A stretch of 64,000 nucleotides of DNA from Schaalia radingae (GCF_900106055.1 NZ_LT629792.1:1364001-1428000); one strand, 5' to 3'; numbered from the stretch's first letter, positions 40,740 through 50,197 are shown. A program made the numbers and translations. Notes: generated by a model not told the origin, from the letters alone.

Positions 40740-41393
40740 TCAGTTCTGACGCGCAGAACGCATCCACGGCGCGTCGCTGGCACGCAGGGTCTGCCACCCG
40801 TGGGCGCGCGCAGCGAAGGTGGCGAGGATTCCCACGCAGGCTGAAGGGTTATGCAGATTTCCCGCAGCAACGAGGCGAACAGCTTCATCCAGGTTGACCC
40901 AGCGGGTCACCATCGCCGCTTCCTCATCCTCACGCTCGAAGGTGGTGCCAGTCGGAGAAACATCGCGGGCAAGGAAGATCCGCAGAGATTCTTCGGATCC
41001 TCCAGGTGAGGTGAAGTAATCGACGAGGACATCCCAGCGCTCGGCCTTCTGATCCGTTTCTTCAGCAAGTTCGCGTTTGGCCGCTGTCAGGGGGTCTTCA
41101 CCCTCGATATCGAGAAGGCCGGCCGGTATCTCCCACAGGTGCGCGCCTACTGGATGGCGGTACTGGTATTCCAGCAGTACTTCCTCATTACCGTCCTCAC
41201 CGCGCAATGCGACGATGCCGACTGCGCCTGGATGCGACAGGTACTGGCGAATCACTGAGTGAGAGTCGTCAAGGATGACCTCGTCTTCAGCCATGTCAAA
41301 GACTTTGCCGCGCCATACGATGTCGTGACTGGCGACGGGTGCGCTTCCGCTGCGATCAGCGATGGGCATCTGTTCGTCCTCGTGTGCCGTCAC
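40740..41393 (-). CDS. NUDIX hydrolase, ADP-ribose pyrophosphatase-like
   Basis: A 217-residue hydrolase of nucleoside diphosphate derivatives. The Nudix box is seen at about 92-114 (GLLDIEGEDPL, then KRELAEETD), with the catalytic REL-EE residues present but Asp in place of the last glycine of the box. EYQYRHPVGAHLWEIPAG before it is typical of ADP-ribose pyrophosphatases. The start is GTG 41393, four bases after the steB stop. The same neighbour order is found in Mycobacterium tuberculosis (Rv1697-Rv1700), except that pyrG is missing here. Confidence 0.92.
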   Translation of the reverse strand: MTAHEDEQMPIADRSGSAPVASHDIVWRGKVFDMAEDEVILDDSHSVIRQYLSHPGAVGIVALRGEDGNEEVLLEYQYRHPVGAHLWEIPAGLLDIEGEDPLTAAKRELAEETDQKAERWDVLVDYFTSPGGSEESLRIFLARDVSPTGTTFEREDEEAAMVTRWVNLDEAVRLVAAGNLHNPSACVGILATFAARAHGWQTLRASDAPWMRSARQN

Positions 41394-41397
41394 GGTG

Positions 41398-42402
41398 TTA
41401 CTCTCCTCCGCTTTGTGACTGGGCTCCGTCTGCCGGTTCGTTGTTTGGCGCGGGTGGAGCCGCTTGCCGGCCTGAGAGCTGAAGCTCTGGGAACACGCTG
41501 GTGGCGCTGTCCTCGCCGCCCAGTGCGCGTGGCTGAGCCTGGGCGCTCGGAAGTGCGAGAACTGTTGTCAGCGTGGCGATCGCTGTTCCTACGGAATCAA
41601 CGGTGGTGATTGGAGCGTTCTGTGCACGCAGCTGGGCAATCATCGCGTCCGCATCACCGGCATCACCCACGATCACGCCGGGATTGGGCGCACTTGCCAA
41701 TGCGCGAGCCATTCCGACCCATGCGCTCGAAGAAGTCGGGCCTCCTGTGCCGCTCTGGGCGTCCTGCGCGGTTGCTATTCCAGCCTTCATCGTGCGCGGC
41801 CCGACCAGAATCAGGGTGTCAGCCTGACCGCCCTCGGATTCATCGAAGGTGACAATGGGACGCGAATCATCGGTCAGGATGTCACGGAGCAGATCCTGGT
41901 TGGCGCCAGAGGAGGTCATAATAGTCACGATGGCCTGCCCGATCACTCCGTCACTGGTCAGATCTGCCGGAACGTCACCGGCGAGGTTGGTCTCAACTGG
42001 CGTGGCCAGCGTATTGCGATACTCGGTCATGGACTGAGAATCCCAGTTGTCTGTCAGTGTTGCGACGCTGACAACTGTTGCACCGGCTTTGCTCAGCATA
42101 GTCTTGAGTTGCTCGATATCAGCAGGATCGGTGGCCGCCATTTTCAGCAGACCAATATTGCGTCCTTCGAGGGTTCCCGGCACAATCTCGTCGCCCATTT
42201 GCGCAACGGCTGCTTCTGACAGCTTGAGGCTGTGTTCGGCTTCTTCGAGTTGTTCCTGAGCGGTTCGCTGCGCCTGTGCGCGCGATGAGCTCAGTGCGTC
42301 ATCGAGCCGTACCTGCAGGGGGCCGGCACCGAGGATCACGCCCACGCACAGCGCGATGAAGATCGCGATGATGGAGACTAGGTGATAGCGAAAATTAACC
42401 AT
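41398..42402 (-). CDS. steB: SteB/MctB-type envelope protein
   Basis: A 334-residue protein with one N-terminal transmembrane helix (about 8-28, SIIAIFIALCVGVILGAG) followed by a coiled coil (about 35-70) and an outer domain. Homologues are called copper transporter MctB in mycobacteria and SteB in Corynebacterium, where SteB works with SteA at the division site and controls the RipA peptidoglycan hydrolase. The steA gene lies directly upstream, which favours the division role. I chose ATG 42402 (MVNFRYHLVS); the longer frame is not conserved in character. Confidence 0.88.
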   Translation of the reverse strand: MVNFRYHLVSIIAIFIALCVGVILGAGPLQVRLDDALSSSRAQAQRTAQEQLEEAEHSLKLSEAAVAQMGDEIVPGTLEGRNIGLLKMAATDPADIEQLKTMLSKAGATVVSVATLTDNWDSQSMTEYRNTLATPVETNLAGDVPADLTSDGVIGQAIVTIMTSSGANQDLLRDILTDDSRPIVTFDESEGGQADTLILVGPRTMKAGIATAQDAQSGTGGPTSSSAWVGMARALASAPNPGVIVGDAGDADAMIAQLRAQNAPITTVDSVGTAIATLTTVLALPSAQAQPRALGGEDSATSVFPELQLSGRQAAPPAPNNEPADGAQSQSGGE

Positions 42403-42413
42403 GATGACCTCTT

Positions 42414-43595
42414 TTAACTGCTCCCTGCGCTGAAGGGCCACCAGCTTGCGACCCAATGGGCTACGACTTCCATAGCACCCTGCCCCCACGGTGTGGACCA
42501 CAGTGCCGCACCGGCCAGCAGGACGGCGACGATAACGAATACGATCAGCCAGAACGCTGAAATGCGTGGACGGTAGGTTTCGCGAATGGCACGCGATGAG
42601 ATAAGCGCGTCGCCTGCCTTGAGACGCGTGAAGAAGGTTGACGCCATTCCGGCGCGTCCGCGATCGAGGAAATCCTGGAGTGTCAGGTGAATACCGATCG
42701 TGGCGATCACGGAGGCACGTTGCGTGGCAGCCAGAATGATCGCTGCATCCTCACTGGTCCCAGATGCGGTCATTACTTCGTAGGAGCGTCCCTGTCGGTT
42801 GAGGCGCTCGCGTCCTGGAGCGGTGCCGTCACGGTTCTCCCGCACCACTAGTTCAGCCCCGCATCCCAACGCCTTTTCTGAGACCGCATCCATGTCGGCC
42901 ACGATGATGTGGGGCTTCATGCGTTCGCGAAGCAGCAGGTCCGCTCCCCCGTCAACGCCGACCAGGATGGGGTTGGTATCGCGAATCCAGCGACGCAGCC
43001 CTTTGAGTTCCTTGAAAGAATCTTCAGCCTTATTCACCAGGAGAACCGGGCGACCCTGCATCTTGGTGCGCAGGGTCGGAATCCCTTTTTCGTGGTAGAG
43101 CAGGTCAGATTCGCGCTCAAAATAGTCATCTGTGAATTCATCGAACGCTTCGATCTGAGTGCTCAGACCCAGGCGTGCTTCCTCGCGTGCGCGCAGGTCG
43201 TCCTCGTCAGTCATCACGTGGCCGGATGCGATCAGTCGATCATCTTGCGTCACCTCTGTGCCGCTGATCGTGATGGTGTCTCCCTCACGCAGGGTCATAA
43301 TGTCAGAACCCAGGTCATCGAGCAACAAAATGCCTGCTTTGAGGACGAGGGCTGGACCGAGGTTCGGGTAGCGGCCGGTAGAGGACGCTGACGCGTTCAA
43401 AATTGCTGTGGGTTGTGCGTCAATGAGCAGTCGGGCGGTGGCCCGGTCCAAGTCAGGCCTGTCGATAACCGCAATTTCACCGGCTTCGAGGCGCCGGGCG
43501 AGCCGCACGGGATTCTCGTCGATGCGAATCCGTGCCCTCACATCCGCATCGCTGGGAGCCTGCGATGGTGGCATACCTGTCTCATTGTCACTCAC
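42414..43595 (-). CDS. steA: SteA cytokinetic ring protein
   Basis: A 393-residue membrane-attached protein. The middle part resembles thiamin pyrophosphokinase (ILVGVDGGADLLL, PHIIVADMDAVS), and one transmembrane helix lies near 350-372 (FWLIVFVIVAVLLAGAALW). In Corynebacterium glutamicum SteA joins the division ring and recruits SteB. GTG 43595 overlaps the recN stop by eight bases (GTGAGTGA), and steB follows 11 bases later. The role is drawn from the family; the identification is good. Confidence 0.9.
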   Translation of the reverse strand: MSDNETGMPPSQAPSDADVRARIRIDENPVRLARRLEAGEIAVIDRPDLDRATARLLIDAQPTAILNASASSTGRYPNLGPALVLKAGILLLDDLGSDIMTLREGDTITISGTEVTQDDRLIASGHVMTDEDDLRAREEARLGLSTQIEAFDEFTDDYFERESDLLYHEKGIPTLRTKMQGRPVLLVNKAEDSFKELKGLRRWIRDTNPILVGVDGGADLLLRERMKPHIIVADMDAVSEKALGCGAELVVRENRDGTAPGRERLNRQGRSYEVMTASGTSEDAAIILAATQRASVIATIGIHLTLQDFLDRGRAGMASTFFTRLKAGDALISSRAIRETYRPRISAFWLIVFVIVAVLLAGAALWSTPWGQGAMEVVAHWVASWWPFSAGSS

Positions 43596-45264
43596 AGGGC
43601 GATTGTGGCACGGTTGCGGCCAGAATCAATTCTTTCGCGTGACGGCGTGCCGTTTCTGAGGTGGTCGGCGAGCCGGTCATTCGCACGATCTCGTCGATGC
43701 GTTCTTCCCCGTCAACGCATGTCACACGCGCAGTTCCACCCTCTTTGTGCACTACCAGGTGGGTGTCTCCATAGGCTGCCACCTGAGCCAGGTGGGTGAC
43801 CACGATCACCTGGTGTACGCGTGCCAGCCGTGCCAGTCGCGCGCCCACCTCTGTGGCTGTGCGCCCACCGATTCCGGCGTCGACCTCGTCAAAGACGAAG
43901 GTGCGGGGCGTCGCACGATGCGAGAGCGCCACTTCCAGTGCCAGCATGACGCGTGAAAGCTCGCCACCTGATGCTCCGCGAGACACTGGCCGGGCGGGCG
44001 CGTCAGGATGAGGCTGCAGCATGAATGTGATGTCTTCACACCCCGTGGAGTTGGGTTTACGGTGCATCAGTTCGACGTTCAGGTGTGCCCCTTTCATCGC
44101 CAGTGCTGCCAGCTCGGCATCGACGTGCTCGCTGAGTTCGTCTGCGAGGTGCCGGCGGGAGGTGCTCAGGCGCTCCCCCAGTTCCAGTACGCGCTGCTGA
44201 GCCTGCGCAAGTTCAGCGGCGAGGGAGTCTTCGTTGACATCCGGATCTGTCAGTTCTTCAAGTTCAGCGCGCGCCTGAGCTTCCCATTCAAGCAGCTGAG
44301 TGGCATCTGCGGCCCGCCCCTGCAGCAGGCGATTCAGGTCGGCGCGCCGTTGGTGCAACGCGTTAAGACGCTCCGGGTCGGCGTTCAGTGTGGACAGGTA
44401 GGCCTCGGCATCATCTGCCAGCGAGTCGGCATCAAGACGCAGAGTGTGGGCACGCTGGGCGAACGAATCGAGCGTGGAATCAAAACGCGAGGCATCTGCG
44501 AATGCGGCCTGGACGCGGTGCAGCAGATCGATCAGGTGGGTCTCGTCAGATTCACCGCGCAGACATGCGTAGGCCAGAGCCACCTGGGCGCGCAGATCCT
44601 CAACGTTGGTCAGTCTTTCAGTCTGAGTGCGCAGATCGTCGTCTTCACCCGGATACGGGTCCAGCTGGCGGATCTGGTCAGTGATGCGGGTCAGTTCCTC
44701 AATGCGTGTCGCACGTTCGTCGGCGTGCGAGCGCGCCATGTCCAGGCGTTTTTTCGCATCGACTGCTGCTTTCCAGGCTTGCGCGTAGTCGCAGAGAAGC
44801 TCCTGGTGCTGATCGTCGCCTGTCTCATCGAGAGTGGCGCGCTGGACGGATGCCTGACGTAGACGCATCTGGTCGGCCTGGCCGTGAATCGTGACGAGGC
44901 TATCGCCAATATCAGCAAGAATGGATACCGGGATGGGGCGTCCTGCAAGGTGGGCGCGTGATCGACCCTTGGCACTAACCGTTCTGGACACGATGAGCTC
45001 ACCGTCTTCGACGTTGGCTCCAAGCTCCTGGGCGCGTGCGGCAACCATGTCATCGACTTCGAAAATGCCGTCTACTTCGGCCTGCTCACACCCCTGACGC
45101 ACGGTCTGAGAATCGGCCCGAGTGCCGAGCAAAAGTGACAGTGAGGTCAACACCATCGTCTTACCGGCTCCGGTTTCACCGGTGACAACAGTCAGGCCAG
45201 GTGAAAATTGCACGTCGGCTTCGTCAATGACGCCCAGGGACTTGATGCGGAGCGCATCGATCAC
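43588..45264 (-). CDS. recN: DNA repair protein RecN
   Basis: An SMC-like ATPase of 558 residues used in double-strand break repair. Walker A is VTGETGAGKTMVLTSL near residue 28, a long coiled-coil middle part follows, and the C-terminal signature and Walker B are ASGGELSRVMLALE and FVFDEVDAGIGG. ATG 45264 lies 39 bases after the nadK stop. The nadK-recN-steA order is a conserved actinobacterial arrangement. Confidence 0.96.
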   Translation of the reverse strand: MIDALRIKSLGVIDEADVQFSPGLTVVTGETGAGKTMVLTSLSLLLGTRADSQTVRQGCEQAEVDGIFEVDDMVAARAQELGANVEDGELIVSRTVSAKGRSRAHLAGRPIPVSILADIGDSLVTIHGQADQMRLRQASVQRATLDETGDDQHQELLCDYAQAWKAAVDAKKRLDMARSHADERATRIEELTRITDQIRQLDPYPGEDDDLRTQTERLTNVEDLRAQVALAYACLRGESDETHLIDLLHRVQAAFADASRFDSTLDSFAQRAHTLRLDADSLADDAEAYLSTLNADPERLNALHQRRADLNRLLQGRAADATQLLEWEAQARAELEELTDPDVNEDSLAAELAQAQQRVLELGERLSTSRRHLADELSEHVDAELAALAMKGAHLNVELMHRKPNSTGCEDITFMLQPHPDAPARPVSRGASGGELSRVMLALEVALSHRATPRTFVFDEVDAGIGGRTATEVGARLARLARVHQVIVVTHLAQVAAYGDTHLVVHKEGGTARVTCVDGEERIDEIVRMTGSPTTSETARRHAKELILAATVPQSPCE

Positions 45265-45303
45265 CTTGGCCTCCTCTCGCCTCTCCAGCTCTCACGTGAC
45301 AGA

Positions 45304-46146
45304 TTAACGCTCGGATGGGCGTTTCCTCCAACCATCCACAGGCAGCTGGAATCGTTTGACCAGTCGCGTAGAAAATGGAGTGTCATCGAGGCGCAGCAGG
45401 TGGACGGGGCGACATCCTCGTGTGGCAGTGATGGTTGTTCCGCTGGGGACGGTGCGCTGACGCAGACCGTCGCACCACACTTCTGGCGCACTCCACGCAT
45501 CTTCGAGGATATTGACGCTGAGCACTGACGAAGGGCTGACAACAAGTGGCCGCGTGAACAGGCCATGCGCGGCCAGCGGAGCCATGATGATTGCCTCCGT
45601 GTCGGGCCATACCACTGGCCCGCCAGCAGAGAACGAATATGCAGTTGAGCCGGTGGGTGTGGAGAAGATGATGCCGTCCGCCCCGTAGGTGGATACAGCC
45701 TGTCCGTCCACTCCGAATCCCAAGTGGACCGGGTGCGCCACGTCTGTGTGCATGACGACTGCTTCGTTCAGCGCCCAGTCGTGCCATTCGGTGCCATCGG
45801 GGAAGTGCGCATGGATGTCGAGCGTCATGCGCGTATCCATGGTGTAACGTCCATCTGCAATCATGTCAACAACTGACAGGATGCCGTCCGCAGACACTTC
45901 CGCAAGGAAGCCCATGTGCCCCATGTTGATGCCGAGCAACGGTGCGTCGAATTTCCGGGCGTATTCTGCTGCGGCAAGAATCGTGCCGTCGCCTCCTGTG
46001 GCCAGCACCAGGTCGATATCGCCGGTGCAGTCTCCTTCAGGCACCACGTCAATGTCGCGTACCGAAAGTTCACGTGCTGCTGCCTGGGCGGCTGCCTGTG
46101 CTTCTGGGCGGTTGATGTGGCGCACCAGCATGACGCGCTGAATCAC
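45304..46146 (-). CDS. nadK: NAD kinase
   Basis: Phosphorylates NAD to NADP with ATP or polyphosphate. The 280 residues carry the GGDGT motif (51-55) and LLGINMGHMGFLAEV, then PTGSTAYSFSAGGP near residue 160. The start is GTG 46146, overlapping the tlyA stop by four bases (GTGA). It is an ordinary member of the family and sits in its usual place between tlyA and recN. Confidence 0.96.
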   Translation of the reverse strand: MIQRVMLVRHINRPEAQAAAQAAARELSVRDIDVVPEGDCTGDIDLVLATGGDGTILAAAEYARKFDAPLLGINMGHMGFLAEVSADGILSVVDMIADGRYTMDTRMTLDIHAHFPDGTEWHDWALNEAVVMHTDVAHPVHLGFGVDGQAVSTYGADGIIFSTPTGSTAYSFSAGGPVVWPDTEAIIMAPLAAHGLFTRPLVVSPSSVLSVNILEDAWSAPEVWCDGLRQRTVPSGTTITATRGCRPVHLLRLDDTPFSTRLVKRFQLPVDGWRKRPSER

Positions 46147-46979
46147 GAATGTTTCCTTCCCTTCACTGCCGGCCCTTCCTGTACTGCTCTGACAATCCGA
46201 TTGTGCAGGTTTTGCTCCAAGATCGCATCCGGATGACCTGAGCGCATCGCCAGGAAATACTCGACATTACCGGCAGGACCCGGCAACGGTGAAGCCTGAA
46301 CGGCGTATATATCCAACCCATTGCTACGCGCACATTGCGCGACTTTTTCCACCGTTTCCACGTGCTGATCGGGGTCACGCACCACGCCTCCGTGGCCGAG
46401 CCTGTCTTTGCCGATCTCAAATTGAGGCTTGACCATCAACAGGTAGTCCGCGTCGGGTGTTGCCACGGAAATCAGCGGCGGGATCACCAGTGTCAGTGAA
46501 ATGAACGATAAGTCGGACACCACCAGGTCAACGGGTGGCGTGATATCGGCGGGCGCGAGCGTACGAATATTGGTGCGATCACGTACCTCGACGCGCGGAT
46601 CCGACTGCAGCTTCCAGGCAAGCTGCCCATATCCCACGTCAACAGCGATCACCTGCTGTGCGCCTCGCCGCAACAGGACGTCAGTAAACCCGCCCGTCGA
46701 TGCTCCCGCATCCAGACACCGTCGCCCCTGTATGCGCGGTGCTGATTTTCCGAGGGCGTCCAGCGCGCCGGCAAGTTTGTAGGCACCGCGTGAAGCGTAG
46801 TCGACGGCGTCCCCCTCGGTAATGACGATTGCCTGTGCAGGATCCATTTGTCGAGCCGGCTTGAGCACCACCTGCCCGTCGAGTTTGACGCGCCCGTCGT
46901 GGATAAGTTCCTGAGCGTGGGTGCGTGAGCGTGCCAGGTGGCGGCGCACCAGTTCGGAGTCGATTCTCCTGAGTTTCAT
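46143..46979 (-). CDS. tlyA: TlyA family rRNA 2'-O-methyltransferase
   Basis: A 278-residue methyltransferase. Residues 1-60 are an S4 RNA-binding domain (DSELVRRHLARSRTHAQELI), and the rest is FtsJ-like with the AdoMet loop CLDAGASTGGFTDVLLRRG, DVGYGQL, DLSFISL and the lysine in MVKPQFEIGK. In mycobacteria TlyA modifies 16S and 23S rRNA and sets capreomycin sensitivity; shorter type I forms act on 23S only. Its stop overlaps nadK. Which rRNA site is used here is not known. Confidence 0.94.
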   Translation of the reverse strand: MKLRRIDSELVRRHLARSRTHAQELIHDGRVKLDGQVVLKPARQMDPAQAIVITEGDAVDYASRGAYKLAGALDALGKSAPRIQGRRCLDAGASTGGFTDVLLRRGAQQVIAVDVGYGQLAWKLQSDPRVEVRDRTNIRTLAPADITPPVDLVVSDLSFISLTLVIPPLISVATPDADYLLMVKPQFEIGKDRLGHGGVVRDPDQHVETVEKVAQCARSNGLDIYAVQASPLPGPAGNVEYFLAMRSGHPDAILEQNLHNRIVRAVQEGPAVKGRKHS

Positions 46980-46980
46980 C

Positions 46981-47166
46981 TCAGCGGCTCACGTGCTCGA
47001 GGGCAGCACGAAGCTGCGCATCGAATCCTGCCAGCGTGCGTACCTGAATCTGTGCGCTTGCCTCGTTCAATCCGTCGAGTTCGACTTCTCCGTTGGGAAT
47101 TGTGACCGCGTCCTCACGATCATGCGGATCATGAGGGCGCGGTGTCACGGGGTCGTTCTCACTCAC
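46981..47166 (-). CDS. Conserved short protein between the HAD fusion and tlyA
   Basis: A 61-residue acidic protein starting at GTG 47166 (VSENDPVTPRPHDPHD) and ending LRAALEHVSR. I do not recognise a domain. It overlaps the stop of the upstream HAD gene by eight bases (GTGAGTGA) and lies one base before tlyA, so it is translated as part of the operon. A short open reading frame of similar size (Rv1693) sits at the same place in Mycobacterium tuberculosis, which supports it as a real gene. A longer frame to 47217 exists, but the coupled GTG is the better start. Confidence 0.7.
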   Translation of the reverse strand: MSENDPVTPRPHDPHDREDAVTIPNGEVELDGLNEASAQIQVRTLAGFDAQLRAALEHVSR

Positions 47167-49783
47167 TGGCACTGTCCTGCGACACGTCCTGCACGCTGTC
47201 CGCTGCGGCAGCGTCATCCTCGCTTTCAGCGGTCTTCACGCCGGTCTCGTCATCTGCGCCCTCGCGCAGCAGAGCTTCGAGTTCTTCTTCACCAGGAAGG
47301 AACGCCGGGATCGGATTGTCTGTGCTGAGGGCTTCCTCTTCGACTTCGGAATCCGGGCGCGTATCTTCAGCCAATTCCGCGTCAATGGCGTCTGAGACCT
47401 CGGGATTTTCCGCTTCGTCTTCCGGTTCGTCCTGAGGTTCAGGCGGGGTCACAATCCCTGCCGGATCGTCGTTGGGCACAACCGTCAATTCCGGGCACCG
47501 CACGGGCTCATCTGATTCGACAGCCCACGCTGCGGCTGCCAGCGCACGATACGAATCCAGGGTGACCCTGGTCGGTTCAGTCAACTCGATACCGTCCAGG
47601 CGCAGCGTGCCCCACTTGGTCACCGATGCTACCTGGGAGTACCCACAGGTCCACGTGTTGTCCTTGTGATGTTTGGGATGAGGATGAGCCTCGTTCAACC
47701 CTCGCATGTCAAGGGCGAGGTAGGTGGGTCGCTGACCCTTTCGTGCCCGGATCACATCTGCTGCCTGATGGACACCGGTAAGCACGTGAAGGGCAGGGTA
47801 GCCAGCTGAGACAGCGCCGGCAATATCGGTTTCGAGTCGGTCTCCCACGCTCAGTGGATTGTGTGCTTCGACCAGGTTCGCACCGCGTTGGTAGATTCCG
47901 GGCGTCGGCTTACCTGCCGCGGTTGCACGCTGTTTGGTGGCATGTTCGACGGCGGTCACCAGAGAGCCGTTTCCGAGGGCAAAGCCTTCTTCTGTCGGCA
48001 GTGTGGAGTCCATATTGGAGGCAAAGAATCGGGCGCCGGCCTGAATCGCGTAGGCAGCCTGCGACATCTGTTCCCAGCCGACAGTTCGGTCCAGTCCCAT
48101 GACGACTGCATCTGGCTGGTCACTTGCACGTTCAACGAGGGTGAATCCAGCTTTTTCGAGAGCTTCGCGCAGTCCGGGACCACCAACCATAAAGACCTTG
48201 GCGCCGTCATCGAGCTCGTCGCTCATAATAGCCGCCACGTCCATCGCGGATGTCATGATCATGGATTCGTCCGCTTCGAATCCCATCGAATTCAGCTTTT
48301 CAGCGACTGCCTGAGGCGGACGTGAGGCATTATTGGTCACGAACACCGTCTTGATGCCGTTCTCACGCGCGGCGACGACGGACGGGGCCGCATGCTCAAT
48401 GGGGTCTGATCCCATCCATGCCACGCCGTCCAGGTCAAGCAACGCTGTGTCAAAGAGACTGGACAGTGGTTCGTCGGTTCCGTGCAACGTGCTGCCACGC
48501 TTGGTGACGTCCGCATCAGCAATCATTTCGATGTCCACGATGTCGGGATCTTCGATTTCTGGCGGCATCGATTCTTCGACTTGAGTGGCTTCTTCGTCGC
48601 GCCCCAGTTCGCGCAGACGATCGGCTTTGACGCTCATCAGGCGGCGCACATATTCGGTGTCGGCATCTTCAGGCAAGGCTGCCAGCGCATCATCGACCAG
48701 CACCAGGCCGACTTCGTTTTGTCCTAGATCCGCACGCGCACCAGACGAAACGAGGACGAGTTCGACCTGTTCACCCAGGTCAAGAGCGGCGGTGTCGGTC
48801 TTGTCAATAATGTCAACTGCTCGTTCTGGATGGCCCAGTCCGCGTTCACAGTCCGCTTCCACGGCGCGCAGAGACTGGTCTCCGCGCATGCGTCGCACGG
48901 CTCGCACCTCACGCAGTGCTTCTTCATAGCGTCCCGATGCGTAGGCAGTCAATGCGGCTGCTTCGCGTACTGTATCGACACGACCGGCTCGCTTGGCTGC
49001 GGCGCGGGCATGCTCGTAGGCCTGCTCGGGATCCAGATCAATGAGTTGACCGGCCATGACGAGGTGGCGTGCCACGATGTCATGGTTAGCTCCCGATAGC
49101 GTCTTGAGTGAACGCAGGGCTTCAGAGTCGAGTTCACTGGCTGATACGCCGGCTGGAATTGTCGGCTCATCACCGTGAGGTGACACGTATTCTTCGGTGC
49201 TCGCGTAGTTGGCATCGCCGCGCTGATTGTTTCCTCGGTCGTGACGTGAACGGGAGCGGTCATCGCGCCAGCGGTCTCCACGATCGTTTCGGTCGAAACG
49301 GCTGCCACGTTCGGAGTGGTCATGACGGTCATTCCGACCGCCTCGGTCTGACCAATTCCTGCCTTTACCGTCACCTCGTCTGTTGAAGCGCTTTCTGCCA
49401 TCGCGGTCGAAACGGTCAGAACGTCCGCCGCGACGATCGTCGCGTTCTCTAAAGCCGCGCCCCTCGCCATGACGGTCGCGGTCACTGTCTGAGCGGTTGA
49501 AGCTGCCGCGCTTGAAATCACGGTCATTGTCGCGCTGCTGCCATTGTCCGCTTCCGCGTCGTGACTCACCGTCGCGTCGGAAACCACCGTCACGCTGAAA
49601 ACCACCGTCTCGCCGTGATTCGCCGTCATCGAAGCGACGATTGCGTGAGTGGTAGCCATCGGAAGAGCGCCGGCCTCCCTGCTCATCTCGACGGCCGAAG
49701 CCTCGGCGGTCTGAAGAGCCCCTCCATGAACGCTCGCCTCGTGAGCGGAAGTCGTTCGATCGATCGTGTCGTTCGTCTGCCAT
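47159..49783 (-). CDS. Arg/Gly/Asp-rich TPR protein fused to HAD-IIA phosphatase
   Basis: An 874-residue protein of three parts. Residues 1-190 are low in complexity, made mainly of Arg, Asp, Gly and Ser (RDGGFRRDG and similar). About 220-405 is helical, TPR-like. About 443-705 is a HAD superfamily IIA phosphatase with DLDGV (Asp450, Asp452), FVTNNASRPP and LSVGDRLETDIAGA. A 170-residue acidic tail ends the chain. In Mycobacterium tuberculosis the TPR and HAD parts are separate neighbouring genes (Rv1691, Rv1692); here they are one frame with no stop between. The phosphatase substrate is unknown; the Arg/Gly-rich head may bind RNA, but that is only inference. Confidence 0.85.
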   Translation of the reverse strand: MADERHDRSNDFRSRGERSWRGSSDRRGFGRRDEQGGRRSSDGYHSRNRRFDDGESRRDGGFQRDGGFRRDGESRRGSGQWQQRDNDRDFKRGSFNRSDSDRDRHGEGRGFRERDDRRGGRSDRFDRDGRKRFNRRGDGKGRNWSDRGGRNDRHDHSERGSRFDRNDRGDRWRDDRSRSRHDRGNNQRGDANYASTEEYVSPHGDEPTIPAGVSASELDSEALRSLKTLSGANHDIVARHLVMAGQLIDLDPEQAYEHARAAAKRAGRVDTVREAAALTAYASGRYEEALREVRAVRRMRGDQSLRAVEADCERGLGHPERAVDIIDKTDTAALDLGEQVELVLVSSGARADLGQNEVGLVLVDDALAALPEDADTEYVRRLMSVKADRLRELGRDEEATQVEESMPPEIEDPDIVDIEMIADADVTKRGSTLHGTDEPLSSLFDTALLDLDGVAWMGSDPIEHAAPSVVAARENGIKTVFVTNNASRPPQAVAEKLNSMGFEADESMIMTSAMDVAAIMSDELDDGAKVFMVGGPGLREALEKAGFTLVERASDQPDAVVMGLDRTVGWEQMSQAAYAIQAGARFFASNMDSTLPTEEGFALGNGSLVTAVEHATKQRATAAGKPTPGIYQRGANLVEAHNPLSVGDRLETDIAGAVSAGYPALHVLTGVHQAADVIRARKGQRPTYLALDMRGLNEAHPHPKHHKDNTWTCGYSQVASVTKWGTLRLDGIELTEPTRVTLDSYRALAAAAWAVESDEPVRCPELTVVPNDDPAGIVTPPEPQDEPEDEAENPEVSDAIDAELAEDTRPDSEVEEEALSTDNPIPAFLPGEEELEALLREGADDETGVKTAESEDDAAAADSVQDVSQDSASE
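49195..49760. repeat. Low-complexity Arg/Asp/Gly coding tract
   Basis: The DNA for residues about 1-190 of the HAD fusion is built from short imperfect repeats encoding RDG, RSD, DRDG and DRGGR. Codon use varies between units, which suggests the repetition is held at the protein level rather than being a recent DNA expansion. Confidence 0.8.
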
Positions 49784-50013
49784 GAATGGTCTCCCCTATT
49801 CGTCTGTGTCCCGCCCTATCTACGGAGCTGCTTCACACGTTAATACTGCTGTTAATGCTACCTGATATGCGCTGACATACCTGTCAGCTCATGAATTTCG
49901 TGCGCAGATACACGTCTGAGGCGGGCAGTTGCCCGTGCACTACTATGTTGGTTGACTGGGTATCCGGTCGGTCGGCCCCGCTGGGTGCGTGCGTCCGGGT
50001 AGTGTGTGCGCGT

Positions 50014-50067
50014 AAAAAGGGGGGGGTGGGGTACGTGCCTGTCTCCAGGCCTGTACCCCACCCCCAA
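50014..50067 (-). terminator. Strong terminator of the rRNA operon
   Basis: On the minus strand a long G-rich arm and its C-rich complement (GGGGGTGGGGTAC...GTACCCCACCCCC) form a hairpin of over 20 pairs with loop GAGA, followed by TTTTT. It begins about 12 bases past the 5S 3' end. Confidence 0.95.
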
Positions 50068-50078
50068 CTCACGGTTGA

Positions 50079-50197
50079 TTGCGGCAGTGTCTTACTCTCC
50101 CACGACCCCCCGGTCGCAGTACCATCAGCGCAAAGGCGGCTTAGCTTCCGGGTTCGGAAAGGAGCCGGGCGTTTCCCGCCTGCCATGAGCCACCGCA
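50079..50197 (-). rRNA. rrf: 5S ribosomal RNA
   Basis: The minus strand shows the 5S core AAACGCCCGGCTCC, CCGAACCCGGAAGCTAAGC and GATGGTACTGC, ending GGGAGAGTAAGAC. The ends GCGGTGG and CUGCCGC pair as the closing helix. Ends are placed from that helix and may be off by a few bases. It is the last gene of the operon, about 120 bases after 23S. Confidence 0.95.

Noticed and set aside
43996-44862. Plus-strand frame of about 284 codons opposite recN
   Set aside because: It is a shadow of the recN coiled-coil region; it has no recognisable domain and no ribosome site.
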